From positions 248,001-312,000 of the forward strand of contig NZ_RQXW01000003.1 of NCBI RefSeq assembly GCF_003957515.1: a stretch of 64,000 bases of DNA. Reading direction: 5' to 3'. The notes beneath the pieces were generated by a model, which searched no databases, was not told the origin of the DNA, and saw nothing but the letters and a program-made list of their open reading frames with translations. This DNA comes from Amphritea opalescens (GTDB lineage Bacteria > Pseudomonadota > Gammaproteobacteria > Pseudomonadales > Balneatricaceae). This document shows, in pieces, positions 38,750-48,346 of the stretch. The number at the start of each line of letters is the position of its first letter. The stretch's first letter is position 1. The position numbers were made by a program, and so were the translations under genes.

Positions 38750-39490
38750 TTACTTAACACCCAACATTCCCGCCAATTGGGCTGCAGGCATGTAGCCCGG
38801 CACCATAGTGCCATCTTCCAGCACCAACGCAGGTGTTCCGGTAACCCCCATCTGCTGACCTAATTGGTATTCATCCATCACCGGACTATCGGCACAACTG
38901 ATCATCGGGATGGTTTGACCCGCTTTCGCTTTATTCATCAAGCTAACCTGATCCGCTTCATCTGCACACCAGATAGCATCCATCACCTTTTGCGTTTTTG
39001 AACCCGCACCCGCACGAGGGAAGGCTAAATAGCGCACTTCGATGCCACGCGCGGTAATATCTTCAATTTCGCCATGCAATTTACGGCAATAGAAACAATC
39101 CGTATCGGTAAACACCGTCAAATGCGCTTTTGTTTCACCTTTCGCTGGATAGACAATCATATCGTCACGCTTAAGCGCCGCTAACTGATCGACTCGGCTG
39201 GCTTTTTTACCCTCTTCCGTCAAATTAACCAGCTGACCATCCGTCTCTACCCGAAACACTTCACCAACAATAAAGTGGCTACCGGAATCATTGACGTAGA
39301 GTTTCTCACCACTGGCTAGCGTAACCTCATAGAGCCCAGGAAACGCAGCATCAGCAACGGCAACAATAGGCACCTGACTATTAAGCGAGCTCAACGCAGC
39401 ACGAATCGTGGCTTCTTTATCGGCATCTGCCGCGGACACATTGAAGCTCAATAGAGCCATAGCCACCCAGGAGAAAAATATTTTGCGCAT
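38750..39490 (-). CDS. dsbC: Thiol:disulfide interchange protein DsbC
   Basis: Periplasmic disulfide isomerase, about 246 residues from the ATG at 39490, which has AGAGGG at proper spacing; a GTG five codons earlier is less likely. It has a signal peptide ending near NVSAADA, an N-terminal dimerisation domain and a thioredoxin domain with the active site DCFYCRK. The CFYC pair differs from the CGYC of E. coli DsbC. A second cysteine pair (IWCADE, ISCADS) should form the structural disulfide. It lies between hom and xerD, as in Pseudomonas. Confidence 0.94.
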   Translation of the reverse strand: MRKIFFSWVAMALLSFNVSAADADKEATIRAALSSLNSQVPIVAVADAAFPGLYEVTLASGEKLYVNDSGSHFIVGEVFRVETDGQLVNLTEEGKKASRVDQLAALKRDDMIVYPAKGETKAHLTVFTDTDCFYCRKLHGEIEDITARGIEVRYLAFPRAGAGSKTQKVMDAIWCADEADQVSLMNKAKAGQTIPMISCADSPVMDEYQLGQQMGVTGTPALVLEDGTMVPGYMPAAQLAGMLGVK

Positions 39491-39656
39491 AATACCCTCT
39501 AACACCCAGGTTTCCGGGCATCTTTCATCAAAAATGTTACTTAACGGGCCCCAAAGATCAGACCCCAGCTAAAAAACTTACCCTTAAGACGCTAAAAGCA
39601 CCACTTAGTTTCCAGCCTAGCCGCGAAAACTGAAAATAACCTGAAAATCTGGCATA

Positions 39657-40568
39657 TCAGCCTCGGGGGTGGTGCTGCTTATGCAACGATTGTAAACGAT
39701 GCTGAGCAATATGCGTATAGATCTGTGTGGTCGACAGGTCACTATGACCCAATAAAAGCTGCACCACCCGCAGATCGGCACCATGATTTAACAGGTGAGT
39801 CGCAAACGCATGTCGCAATACATGGGGTGAAGGTAGCTGCTCTATCCCCGCCGTTAAGCCATGGCGTTTGATACGGTGCCAAAAGGTTTGCCGCGTCATC
39901 TGCTGCCCACGACGACTAGGGAAAACAACCTCATTCTGAGAGTCATGAATCAACGCGGGACGCGCCTGCTTGATATAGCGCACCAGCCAATCAGCCGCTT
40001 CATCACCTAAGGGTACTAAGCGCTCTTTATCTCCCTTACCCACCACTCGGATGACACCTTGGCGCAGATTAATCTGCGACAGCTGTAAGCTAACTAACTC
40101 ACTGACCCGCAATCCCGATGAATACAACATCTCGAGCATCGCCCGATCACGAAAGCCTAAAGCATCGCCGGTATCCGGCGCCTGCAATAACGCCTCAACA
40201 TCCGCTTCACTTAAACTTTTCGGCAAGGGTCGGCCCCGCTTAGGACTATCAACTTGCAGCGTAGGATCTTCACTCAAGACCCCTTCCCTTAATTGATAAC
40301 GATAAAAACCACGTAAACAGGACAGCAAACGAGCGGTAGAACTCCCTTTCATCCGCTGCCGGACACGCCAGTTAAGGTAACTCAACAGGTCGGTGCGACC
40401 CGCGACTAACAGGCCGCTTTGACGGCTATTCAACCAACACGCATAGATAGATAGATCCCGTCGATAGGAGCCGAGGGTATTCTGGCTTAGCCCTTTTTCC
40501 AGCCATAAGACATCAATATAATGTTCTATAAGTTCAGTATCGCGGGGGGAGGGATGTTCGGCGGTCAT
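39657..40568 (-). CDS. xerD: Site-specific tyrosine recombinase XerD
   Basis: About 303 residues from the ATG at 40568. Catalytic residues are in SSGLRVSELVSL (Arg), KGDKERLVPLG (Lys), SPHVLRHAFATHLL (His, Arg), LGHSDLSTTQIYTH (His, Tyr). With XerC it resolves chromosome dimers at dif. A GTG 15 codons upstream has a better Shine-Dalgarno match (AAAAGGTG) and may be the true start, giving 318 residues. Confidence 0.95.
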   Translation of the reverse strand: MTAEHPSPRDTELIEHYIDVLWLEKGLSQNTLGSYRRDLSIYACWLNSRQSGLLVAGRTDLLSYLNWRVRQRMKGSSTARLLSCLRGFYRYQLREGVLSEDPTLQVDSPKRGRPLPKSLSEADVEALLQAPDTGDALGFRDRAMLEMLYSSGLRVSELVSLQLSQINLRQGVIRVVGKGDKERLVPLGDEAADWLVRYIKQARPALIHDSQNEVVFPSRRGQQMTRQTFWHRIKRHGLTAGIEQLPSPHVLRHAFATHLLNHGADLRVVQLLLGHSDLSTTQIYTHIAQHRLQSLHKQHHPRG

Positions 40569-40641
40569 ACGGCCATCGATCGACGACCCTTCAGTTGATA
40601 ATTCACTCGTCACTCAGGCGGCACCTTTTACTCAGCTCACG

Positions 40642-41058
40642 CTAGCGCAACACTTGAAGCCCAGACAGCTTGGTTTTATTAATGGGGTAACTGGCGCTAC
40701 CACGACCAACATGCTCATCGATATAGAGCATATTGCCATTAACACTTCTGAGCACGCCTTCTACTTTGCGACCATAATAGGTTTCTAGCTTTACCCAGCT
40801 GCCGACATATTGACCAATATGCTCATGGCTAACCGACTGGTAACGCTTTTCGACCCGCACTGTATCGTGACTACCACCTCGCACCGCACGTCGAATCGCT
40901 TCACGGGTTGCTTCTCGACGTCGCTCCTCTTCGGACATCTTAGGCGGTGGTTGATGCTGAGCCTTATGACCTGGCGGCGGATGTTTATCGTCAGCCCCGT
41001 GGGCACCGACAACTACCAGCAATAATATCGAGCTTAATCCGAACGATAGTCTCTTCAA
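40642..41058 (-). CDS. Small exported protein with His/Pro-rich linker and beta-barrel-like C-terminus
   Basis: 138 residues, TTG start preceded by GGGG. A signal peptide (LSFGLSSILLLVVVGAHGA) is followed by a His/Pro-rich segment (HPPPGHKAQHQPPP), a charged helix (EERRREATREAIRRAV) and a C-terminal domain of about 55 residues with strands VGSWVKLETYYGRKVEGVL and NMLYIDEHV. The last part recalls Sm-like or SH3-like barrels, which is inference. Family not recognised. It lies between xerD and rplS. Confidence 0.7.
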   Translation of the reverse strand: MKRLSFGLSSILLLVVVGAHGADDKHPPPGHKAQHQPPPKMSEEERRREATREAIRRAVRGGSHDTVRVEKRYQSVSHEHIGQYVGSWVKLETYYGRKVEGVLRSVNGNMLYIDEHVGRGSASYPINKTKLSGLQVLR

Positions 41059-41186
41059 AACCCCAATCCAAAGCGATAGTTTAATTAATATATCTACGGC
41101 GTATAAACAGCCACAGCACGAGAACAGATAAGCGATACTGTCTTAATTCTACTGTGAGTTCTGCAGTAGTGCGAATTTCAAACACA

Positions 41187-41212
41187 AAAAAGGCGACCGA
41201 GGCCGCCTTTTT
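41187..41212 (-). terminator. Intrinsic terminator of the rpsP-rimM-trmD-rplS operon
   Basis: Arms AAAAAGGCG (41187-41195) and CGCCTTTTT (41204-41212) with an 8-base loop, ending in T residues on the minus strand, 22 bases after the rplS stop. Confidence 0.9.
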
Positions 41213-41233
41213 ATGCTCAAACCGAGTAAGTAA

Positions 41234-41593
41234 TTACTTAGACAGTTTTTCTTTAATACGTGCAGACTTACCACTACGCTCACGCAAGTAGTACAGTTTA
41301 GCCTGACGTACGTCACCGCGACGCTTAACTTCAATGCTGTCTACAGTAGACGCGAAAGTTTGGAAAGTACGCTCAACACCAACACCGTGAGAGATTTTAC
41401 GTACAGTGAACGCAGAGTTAACGCCACGGTTACGCTTACCAATCACAACACCTTCAAACGCCTGTAGACGCTGACGGGTGCCTTCAACTACTTTTACCTG
41501 AACAACAACGGTATCACCCGGTGCAAATTCTGGCACTTCTTTATTCATCTGTTCAGCTTCGATCTGCTGAATGATAGAGTTTTTGCTGCTCAT
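41234..41593 (-). CDS. rplS: 50S ribosomal protein L19
   Basis: 119 residues, the typical length, with [35 protein letters not shown] and [20 protein letters not shown]19 lies at the 30S-50S interface. It is the last gene of the rpsP operon. Confidence 0.98.
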   Translation of the reverse strand: MSSKNSIIQQIEAEQMNKEVPEFAPGDTVVVQVKVVEGTRQRLQAFEGVVIGKRNRGVNSAFTVRKISHGVGVERTFQTFASTVDSIEVKRRGDVRQAKLYYLRERSGKSARIKEKLSK

Positions 41594-41609
41594 CGCTCGC
41601 TCCTAAATA

Positions 41610-42359
41610 CTAACCCTGAGACGCTTCTGTCTCACGGATAAATTCGTTTAACAATGTTTGCTGCTCTTTGTTTAACTCAAGATCTTCCAGCAGCTCAGGA
41701 CGCCTTTTCCAGGTTCGCCCCAATTGCTGTTTCAGACGCCAGCGTCTGATCGATTCATGGTTACCGCCAAGCAACACATCAGGTACGGACATATCGTCAA
41801 GTTTTTCCGGTCGGGTATAGTGCGGACAATCGAGCAGTCCATCACTGAAAGAGTCTTCAGCAGCCGAGTCCTGATGGCCAAGCACACCGGGAACCAGTCG
41901 TGATACCGCATCGATCATAACCATGGCTGGTAGTTCACCACCACTGAGCACGAAATCTCCCAGTGACCACTCTTCATCGATATCGGTTTCAACAAGACGC
42001 TCGTCAATACCTTCATAGCGCCCTGCCACCAGAATCAACCGCTCTTCAGCAGCTAGCTCTTTTACTCCAGCATGATCGAGTCGGCGCCCCTGCGGTGAAA
42101 GATAGATCACTCTAGCCTTTCCACCAGCAGTCTGTTTCGCTGCCTGGATCGCGTCCCGCAGCGGCTGCACCTTCATCAACATACCGGGACCACCGCCATA
42201 AGGTCGGTCATCCACCGTACGATGCTTATCCTGTGTAAATTCTCTTGGATTCCAACACTGCACATCCAGCAAGCCGTTGCGCACTGCTCTTCCGGTAACG
42301 CCGTGACAGGTGACCGCCTCAAACATCTCCGGAAAAAGAGTAATTACACCGATCCACAC
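41610..42359 (-). CDS. trmD: tRNA (guanine37-N1)-methyltransferase
   Basis: SPOUT methyltransferase of 249 residues with the expected N-terminus [13 protein letters not shown] from a GTG start, [13 protein letters not shown], the knot segment [27 protein letters not shown] and [15 protein letters not shown]. It makes m1G37 in tRNAs reading CNN and some other codons, preventing +1 frameshifts. Its start lies three bases after rimM. Confidence 0.98.
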   Translation of the reverse strand: MWIGVITLFPEMFEAVTCHGVTGRAVRNGLLDVQCWNPREFTQDKHRTVDDRPYGGGPGMLMKVQPLRDAIQAAKQTAGGKARVIYLSPQGRRLDHAGVKELAAEERLILVAGRYEGIDERLVETDIDEEWSLGDFVLSGGELPAMVMIDAVSRLVPGVLGHQDSAAEDSFSDGLLDCPHYTRPEKLDDMSVPDVLLGGNHESIRRWRLKQQLGRTWKRRPELLEDLELNKEQQTLLNEFIRETEASQG

Positions 42360-42362
42360 CGG

Positions 42363-42896
42363 TTAAAACTCCGGATCCCAATCGACCCGAATCGTACCTT
42401 CTTCAAGGTTTATCTTTTTCACCACCTGATCAGGCAGATAGGGAATTAATCGCTCGCGGCGATCAATACTCTCTGCATTACCCTTCACCACCAAAACATC
42501 GTTAGATCCGGTAGCGATCAGATGACTTACCTTACCCAGCTTGTCGCCGGACTCGGTTAATACATCAAGCTTTTCCAACTGGCTCCAGTAGAAATCACCC
42601 TCTTCCAATTCAGGAAGCAGACTGCTTTCTATCGCGATATCAACGCCACAATACTGTTTCGCGAGATCCCGATCATCGACTCCGGCTAGTTTTGCAACCA
42701 ACCCCTTACCATGTTTTTTACCATCCGCTATTTTGAACGGTAACCACTGACCATTGATATTCAGTAGCCATGGCGAGTAATCGAGGATGCTCTCCATCGG
42801 CTCGGTATGGGAATAAACCTTCACCCATCCCTTAACACCATAAAGTGTGGTGATGCGCCCGACGGTTGTTATATCTTCAGACGTATAGCCACTCAT
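42363..42896 (-). CDS. rimM: Ribosome maturation factor RimM
   Basis: About 177 residues. An N-terminal RimM domain (VGRITTLYGVKGWVKVYSHTE) and a C-terminal PRC barrel (DFYWSQLEKLDVLTESGDKLG) are visible. It binds S19 and helps 30S head assembly. The ATG at 42896 is taken; a GTG lies directly before it. Confidence 0.97.
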   Translation of the reverse strand: MSGYTSEDITTVGRITTLYGVKGWVKVYSHTEPMESILDYSPWLLNINGQWLPFKIADGKKHGKGLVAKLAGVDDRDLAKQYCGVDIAIESSLLPELEEGDFYWSQLEKLDVLTESGDKLGKVSHLIATGSNDVLVVKGNAESIDRRERLIPYLPDQVVKKINLEEGTIRVDWDPEF

Positions 42897-42927
42897 CACT
42901 CAAACCCGACTGATTGCTTCAATATGA

Positions 42928-43167
42928 TTACTTAGCTTCTTTAAGAAGCTTAGCAACACGGTCAGACATCTGAGCGCCTTTAGCTACCCAGTACTCGATA
43001 CGCTCTTGGTTGATGCGCAGAGTCTCTTCCTGACCCTTAGCCAGCGGGTTGAAGAAACCAACACGCTCAATAAAACGACCGTCACGCGGATTACGAGAAT
43101 CAGCCACAGTCAGGTGATAGAATGGACGCTTTTTAGCGCCGCTACGAGCTAGACGAATAGTTACCAT
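42928..43167 (-). CDS. rpsP: 30S ribosomal protein S16
   Basis: 79 residues, [23 protein letters not shown] opening and FFNPLAKG, an unmistakable S16. It heads the rpsP-rimM-trmD-rplS operon. Confidence 0.98.
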   Translation of the reverse strand: MVTIRLARSGAKKRPFYHLTVADSRNPRDGRFIERVGFFNPLAKGQEETLRINQERIEYWVAKGAQMSDRVAKLLKEAK

Positions 43168-43270
43168 GCGTTAGGTCCCTTTATTAAGTGAGTTTTGATA
43201 TCGCTCACAGTTTACAGATAACAGTCTCATTCCGACTTTTTAATAAAGCCGACGCAGACTGCACCCATTT

Positions 43271-43311
43271 AAAAAACAGGCCGGCATATTACGTGAATTT
43301 ACCGGCCCTGT
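43271..43311 (-). terminator. Intrinsic terminator of ffh
   Basis: A stem of ACAGGGCCGG paired with CCGGCCTGT (one bulge) on the minus strand, followed by TTTTTT. It lies about 40 bases after the ffh stop, upstream of rpsP. Confidence 0.8.
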
Positions 43312-43350
43312 GAAGCTTTTTGATTATAAATTAGTCACACGAAAAGATGG

Positions 43351-44751
43351 TTACATCCGAGGGAAGCCACCAGGACCGCCCATTCCACCCATACCGCCCG
43401 GCATCATACCTTTCATGCCGCGCATCATTTTCGCCATTCCGCCTTTAGATGAAAACTTCTTCATCATTTTCGCCATCTGTTTATGTTGCTTCAGCAGACG
43501 GTTTACGTCTTGAATCTGCGTGCCTGAACCCGTTGCAATCCGCTTTTTACGTGAACCGGAGATAACATCTGGACGCTTGCGCTCATGGGGAGTCATCGAG
43601 TTGATAATAGACTCAAACTGCTTAAAGCCTTTCTCTGCACTGGACAGATCAGCGCCCTGCATCGCGCCACCCATCTGCCCCATACCCGGCAGCTTATCCA
43701 TCAGCGATGCCATGCCGCCCATGTTGTTCATCTGTTCGAGCTGATCACGGAAATCTTCCAGATCAAAGCCTTTACCTTTCTGAACTTTCTTAGCTAAGCG
43801 TTCGGCTTTATCTTTATCAACCTTCTGTTCAACTTCCTCAATCAGGGAGAGCACATCCCCCATACCGAGGATTCTTGAGGCGATACGATCCGGATGGAAC
43901 GGCTCAAGAGCATCAACTTTCTCACCCACACCCAAGAATTTAATCGGTTTGCCGGTGATATGACGAACCGATAGGGCAGCACCACCACGGGCATCACCAT
44001 CGGTTTTGGTCAGGATCACACCGGTCAGCGGCAATACATCATTGAACGCCTTAGCCGTATTGGCGGCATCCTGACCCGTCATCGCATCGACAACGAACAG
44101 GGTTTCAACCGGATTGACCGCTGCATGCAGCGCTTTGATCTCGTCCATCATGTCGCTATCGACATGCAAACGACCGGCGGTATCGACGATCAGAACATCA
44201 AAATGCTTAATTTTGGCGTGATGAATAGCCGCATTAACGATATCGATCGGCTTCTGCTGAATATCAGAGGGAAAGAAATCAACCTCAACTTCAGCCGCCA
44301 ATGTTTCCAACTGCTTGATCGCTGCGGGACGGTATACGTCGGCAGACACCACCAGCACTTTTTTCTTTTCGCGTTCGCGCAGAAAACGTGACAGTTTCGC
44401 CACAGAGGTGGTTTTACCCGCCCCCTGTAGACCGGCCATCATCACAACGGCGGGCGGCTGAGCCGCAAGGTTAAGACCTTCATTGGCCTCACCCATCACT
44501 TTTTCTAGTTCCTGCTGTACGATCTTAACAAAGACCTGCCCCGGGCTCAGGCTCTTGCTGACCTCCGTTCCTACAGCACGTTCTTTTACATTGCCAATAA
44601 ACGCTTTAACAACCGGCAATGCTACATCGGCTTCCAGCAGGGCCATGCGCACTTCGCGCAGAGTCCCTTGAATATTGTCTTCGGTCAGTTTTGCCTGGCC
44701 TGTGACCGCTTTAAGCGTTTTTGCCAGACGATCCGTCAGATTCTCAAACAT
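43351..44751 (-). CDS. ffh: Signal recognition particle protein Ffh
   Basis: 466 residues. GTPase motifs GLQGAGKTTSVAKL, DTAGRLHVD and TKTDGDARGGAALS are present, then a methionine-rich M domain (MAKMMKKF, MMRGMKGMMPGG) that binds signal sequences and 4.5S RNA, ending in a Gly/Met tail. It targets nascent membrane proteins to FtsY. It is divergent from the ccsA-like gene, as in many gammaproteobacteria. Confidence 0.98.
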   Translation of the reverse strand: MFENLTDRLAKTLKAVTGQAKLTEDNIQGTLREVRMALLEADVALPVVKAFIGNVKERAVGTEVSKSLSPGQVFVKIVQQELEKVMGEANEGLNLAAQPPAVVMMAGLQGAGKTTSVAKLSRFLREREKKKVLVVSADVYRPAAIKQLETLAAEVEVDFFPSDIQQKPIDIVNAAIHHAKIKHFDVLIVDTAGRLHVDSDMMDEIKALHAAVNPVETLFVVDAMTGQDAANTAKAFNDVLPLTGVILTKTDGDARGGAALSVRHITGKPIKFLGVGEKVDALEPFHPDRIASRILGMGDVLSLIEEVEQKVDKDKAERLAKKVQKGKGFDLEDFRDQLEQMNNMGGMASLMDKLPGMGQMGGAMQGADLSSAEKGFKQFESIINSMTPHERKRPDVISGSRKKRIATGSGTQIQDVNRLLKQHKQMAKMMKKFSSKGGMAKMMRGMKGMMPGGMGGMGGPGGFPRM

Positions 44752-44985
44752 AGTTACGCCTTGAGGTGTTAAATCCGCTACTGTTTATGCCAGAGCCAGC
44801 TTCGAGTCTGCTCTGTGACAGTAAAATAAAGTGGGCTATTATACAGCAGCCGCGTCCTTTAGGAACCTGATAATAACGCCGCAGCGATGATTAAATAACC
44901 AGCGACCGTTAACCGCGGCGAATTGACCCCGTATCAATATTTCATCGCACTCATATTTATGACACACTTAGCCACTGCAAACTCT

Positions 44986-45795
44986 ATGGAACTGACGAGC
45001 TACTCTTTAATGCATATTCTGCCCGCAATTATCGCCATTATCTGCTACCTGACCGCGACTGCTCTACAGTGGCAGAACGCCAACGGACGTAGTATCAATC
45101 ATGTGACTATTCGCCTGATCGGTGTCGTCGCCGTCATTTCCCACGGCTTTTCCGCCTATCTTGACCTACATCGGCCGAGCGGCATTCACTTAGAGTTTTT
45201 TAGTGCGGGCTCCCTGATCGGCTGGTTAGTGGCCGGATTAGTGCTGTTAAGCTCATTGCGGCAAAAAATCGACAATCTCTTTATCGGTATTTTTCCATTA
45301 GCCGCCATCACCCTATTTTTCACCCTATTCGGGCTAGATGATGCCGTAGGCAGACACTACGATGCCGGTTTAGTGATCCATATTCTGATATCCATTCTGG
45401 CTTATAGCATTTTCACCCTAGCTGCCTTTCAAGCGGTATTGCTCGCCAAACAGGAATATCAACTTAAACACCACATCACCAAAGGCCTACTGCGCTCGCT
45501 GCCACCACTGCAAACAATGGAAGCCCTATTGTTTGAGATGATCTGGACCGGCTTGATCTTATTAACCCTCTCGCTGATCACTGGCGCTATCGTCTTCGAT
45601 GATCTGTTTGCGCAGCATCTGGTACACAAAACGATTCTATCCATCTTCGCTTGGCTGCTGTACGCCACACTTTTAATAGGCCGTCATTTCTTAGGCTGGC
45701 GTAGCCATAAGGCGATTCGCTGGACCGTCGGCGGCTTCATTGTCTTAATGCTGTCATTCTTTGGCAGCAAATTTGTCGTCGAACTTCTACTATAA
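44986..45795 (+). CDS. CcsA-like cytochrome c assembly family membrane protein (YpjD type)
   Basis: About 269 residues from the ATG at 44986; ATG 44959 and a TTG at 44923 extend the frame, but the sequence before 44986 adds little and no clear ribosome site decides. Eight membrane helices are visible, with LLSSLRQKIDNLFIGIFPLA and the GLVIHILISILAYSIF histidine segment typical of the CcmC/CcsA-related family. Family members near ffh and corC are conserved in Pseudomonas, but no heme-delivery function is proved for them. Confidence 0.85.
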   Translation: MELTSYSLMHILPAIIAIICYLTATALQWQNANGRSINHVTIRLIGVVAVISHGFSAYLDLHRPSGIHLEFFSAGSLIGWLVAGLVLLSSLRQKIDNLFIGIFPLAAITLFFTLFGLDDAVGRHYDAGLVIHILISILAYSIFTLAAFQAVLLAKQEYQLKHHITKGLLRSLPPLQTMEALLFEMIWTGLILLTLSLITGAIVFDDLFAQHLVHKTILSIFAWLLYATLLIGRHFLGWRSHKAIRWTVGGFIVLMLSFFGSKFVVELLL

Positions 45796-45841
45796 AGCGT
45801 CTTTTTACAACGATAATCGCCCTCGAAAACCTTTAGTTCGC

Positions 45842-45870
45842 TTGACAGTTTCAGGGGTTAACCCGACAAT
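45842..45870 (+). promoter_or_regulatory. Candidate sigma-70 promoter of corC-like gene
   Basis: TTGACA at 45842-45847, 17-base spacer, GACAAT at 45865-45870, about 34 bases before the TTG start at 45904. The -35 is perfect, the -10 is weak in its first base. Confidence 0.5.
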
Positions 45871-45903
45871 GTCGTTCCTACTAGCAACCAAAGGTTTACC
45901 GTC

Positions 45904-47184
45904 TTGGAAGGCGCATCGATTGAGTCCCTTATGGGACTGCTTTTTTTTCTGATTCTCTGTTCAGCTTTTTTCTCGAGTTCTGAAACAGGCATGATGTCAC
46001 TCAACCGTTATCGGTTGCGGCATTTAGTCAAGAACAAGCACAGAGGAGCCATCAAGGCCAATAAGCTTTTGAAACGCCCCGACCGACTGATCGGCGTGAT
46101 TCTCATCGGCAACAATTTCGTTAATATTCTGGCCTCAGCCATCGCCACGATTATCGCGGTGAAAATCTGGGGACAAGGCGGTATTTTTATCGCCACGGCA
46201 GCACTGACACTGGTGATTCTGATCTTCGCCGAAGTATCACCCAAAACCGTTGCCGCACTCCACCCAGAAAAAATCGCGTTCCCAGCCGCCTATATTCTGC
46301 AGCCTTTGCTGAAAATACTCTATCCATTGGTGTGGGTGGTCAACCTAATCACTAACAGCTTACTTAAGCTATTTGGTATTAAAGTCACCAACGGCGAGAA
46401 CCACCACCTCAGCACCGAAGAGCTGCGAACGCTGGTGAATGAATCCGGCGCGGTACTGCAACAGCGCAACCAATCGATGCTACTCGGCGTACTGGAACTC
46501 GACGATGTCACCGTCACTGACATTATGATCCCGCGTAACGAAGTTGGCGGCATCGATATGGACAATGATCTAGAAGAGATTATTGATCAGCTCAGTAAAA
46601 CGCCCCATACCCGTATGCCGGTTTACCGAGGCGAACTCAATAAAGTCGTCGGTATTCTACATATGCGTAATCTCGCGCAGGTTTTTCGCCAAAAAACGGT
46701 CACTAAGGCAGCAATACTGCAAGTTATCCATGAGCCTTACTTTGTGCCTGAAAGTACTCCGCTGCAAACCCAGCTACTGAACTTTCAACAGGAAAACCGA
46801 CGCATCGCGTTAGTGGTTGATGAGTATGGTGATATTCAAGGTATTGTCACGCTAGAGGATATTCTCGAAGAGATCGTTGGTGAGATGTCACTCAACGGTA
46901 AAGAGGATAATCAGGATATCTATCCCCAGTCTGATGGCAGCTACTTTATTGATGGCACCGCTAACATCCGTGATGTTAACAAGTCACTCAATTGGAGCCT
47001 ACCGACCGACGGCCCCAAAACGATCAACGGTTTGGTGATGGAGATTCTCGAAGCCATACCCGATGCCAATATCTGCATGCTGATCGGTGACTATCAAATC
47101 GAAACACTGCAGGTGTGCGACAACCAAATCAAAACGATTCGGGCGATGAAGCACGCTAGTGAATATGAAGAAGAGGAGGAGTAA
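45904..47184 (+). CDS. HlyC/CorC family transporter-associated protein (DUF21 - CBS - CorC)
   Basis: 426 residues: four-helix DUF21 membrane domain (CSAFFSSSETGMMSLNRYRLRHL), a CBS pair (about 205-330; TRMPVYRGELNKVVGILHM and EYGDIQGIVTLEDILEEIVG) and a C-terminal CorC_HlyC domain. Family members are linked to magnesium and cobalt efflux. TTG at 45904 is the likely start, since AAAGG lies upstream and the ATG at 45931 leaves a very short N-terminus before the first helix. Confidence 0.9.
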   Translation: MEGASIESLMGLLFFLILCSAFFSSSETGMMSLNRYRLRHLVKNKHRGAIKANKLLKRPDRLIGVILIGNNFVNILASAIATIIAVKIWGQGGIFIATAALTLVILIFAEVSPKTVAALHPEKIAFPAAYILQPLLKILYPLVWVVNLITNSLLKLFGIKVTNGENHHLSTEELRTLVNESGAVLQQRNQSMLLGVLELDDVTVTDIMIPRNEVGGIDMDNDLEEIIDQLSKTPHTRMPVYRGELNKVVGILHMRNLAQVFRQKTVTKAAILQVIHEPYFVPESTPLQTQLLNFQQENRRIALVVDEYGDIQGIVTLEDILEEIVGEMSLNGKEDNQDIYPQSDGSYFIDGTANIRDVNKSLNWSLPTDGPKTINGLVMEILEAIPDANICMLIGDYQIETLQVCDNQIKTIRAMKHASEYEEEEE

Positions 47185-47198
47185 CGCCAACCTAGGCG

Positions 47199-47501
47199 CT
47201 ATTCCGCGAGCTTTGTTTTAACGCTATTAATCTTATCGTCGATACTTTGCTCTCGATCGGTGCGGGTACCGATACGCATACTACTGCTAATCCGCACCGC
47301 ACCCATCTCATGAACCACCTCATGGCAGCGTTTCACCGCGGCAAACACCTCATCCCACTCACCCTCGATGTTCGTGCCGTAACCATGCATCTGATGCGAT
47401 AGACCGGCATCCTGCAACACTCGCTGACAGGCCGTCACATAAGTCGACACCGAGGTGCCCACTCCTAGAGGAATCACACATAGGTCGATCATTACCTTCA
47501 T
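47199..47501 (-). CDS. MTH1187/UPF0045 family thiamine-binding-like protein
   Basis: About 100 residues from the ATG at 47499-47501, chosen because TAAGGAG lies six bases before it. The ferredoxin-like core reads DLCVIPLGVGTSVSTYV, HGYGTNIEGEWDEV and CHEVVHEMGAVRISSSM-like text. The YkoF/MTH1187 fold binds thiamine or pyrimidine moieties; the role here is unproven. Confidence 0.85.
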   Translation of the reverse strand: MKVMIDLCVIPLGVGTSVSTYVTACQRVLQDAGLSHQMHGYGTNIEGEWDEVFAAVKRCHEVVHEMGAVRISSSMRIGTRTDREQSIDDKINSVKTKLAE

Positions 47502-47511
47502 ACTCATCTCC

Positions 47512-47709
47512 TTACGATTGTTTATCATCGGCTTCACGTTGGCGGATCAAGGCCAAGACAGCCCTCTTCTCAGCATCATCGAGAACGCCCCATTCGGCGA
47601 TCTCCATGCCACTGCGGCGGCAAGCGATACAGAGGTCTTTTTCATCCAGAGCACAGACACCAATACAGGGGGAATGCACAGGGCGGGGCGAAGCATTTTC
47701 ATTAGTCAT
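47512..47709 (-). CDS. DUF1289 family protein
   Basis: 65 residues with the four-cysteine signature PCIGVCALDEKDLCIACRR and a following EIAEWGVLDDAEKR helix. The cysteines probably bind a metal. Function unknown. It is just upstream of the thiamine-binding-like gene on the same strand. Confidence 0.88.
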   Translation of the reverse strand: MTNENASPRPVHSPCIGVCALDEKDLCIACRRSGMEIAEWGVLDDAEKRAVLALIRQREADDKQS

Positions 47710-47734
47710 ATAAGTTCTATCGGATTCGGTGAGA

Positions 47735-48346
47735 TCAACAGGACAAGTCTGGCTCAGACAGGGAGTGCTCAGGCCGGACTTTCATCGGTATACGTGCATC
47801 AAAGCCCACATTGAGCAGTTCAACCAACATGTAGGCGGTAAGCCCCCAGATGATATCCCCCTCAAATTCATAGGCGGGTACATAATGTGTCATGCCGCGA
47901 AACTTAATCTTATCAGTATGATGACGGCGATCATCGAGAAAAAAGCTCAAGGGCACCCGATGAATACGGTCTAACTCATCTAGATTAGGAATTAACTCAA
48001 TATCGGCGGGTATGATGCCGACATATGGCCTAACCTGCAGCTTATGCTTTGATAAGACATCCCCCAGCGGGCCGACAATATCAACCTTAGCAGGGCACAA
48101 CCCGACCTCTTCTTCCGCCTCGCGTAGGGCCGTAAACAACAGGTCTGGATCGGTAGCATCCCTTTTCCCACCGGGAAATGCGATCTCGCCACTATGGGTA
48201 CTCAACAGGCGACTACGACGCGTCAGAACGACTTCTGGACCAGCAGGATTATCGGTCAGCGCAATTAACACACTGGCTTGAGGGCCAACGCCATTGAGCG
48301 TCTTCGGGGTGTGTAATGCTAATTTTTGTTTTAACTGATCAATCAT
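47735..48346 (-). CDS. CoA pyrophosphatase-like NUDIX hydrolase (NudL)
   Basis: 203 residues. It has LTRRSRLLSTHSGEIAFPGG followed by the Nudix box core ALREAEEEVGL, which is the NudL/CoA-diphosphatase pattern (LLT..S..L..H.GEI.FPGG). It may cleave CoA and acyl-CoA to phosphopantetheine and 3',5'-ADP. It is followed by DUF1289 after 25 bases. Confidence 0.9.
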   Translation of the reverse strand: MIDQLKQKLALHTPKTLNGVGPQASVLIALTDNPAGPEVVLTRRSRLLSTHSGEIAFPGGKRDATDPDLLFTALREAEEEVGLCPAKVDIVGPLGDVLSKHKLQVRPYVGIIPADIELIPNLDELDRIHRVPLSFFLDDRRHHTDKIKFRGMTHYVPAYEFEGDIIWGLTAYMLVELLNVGFDARIPMKVRPEHSLSEPDLSC

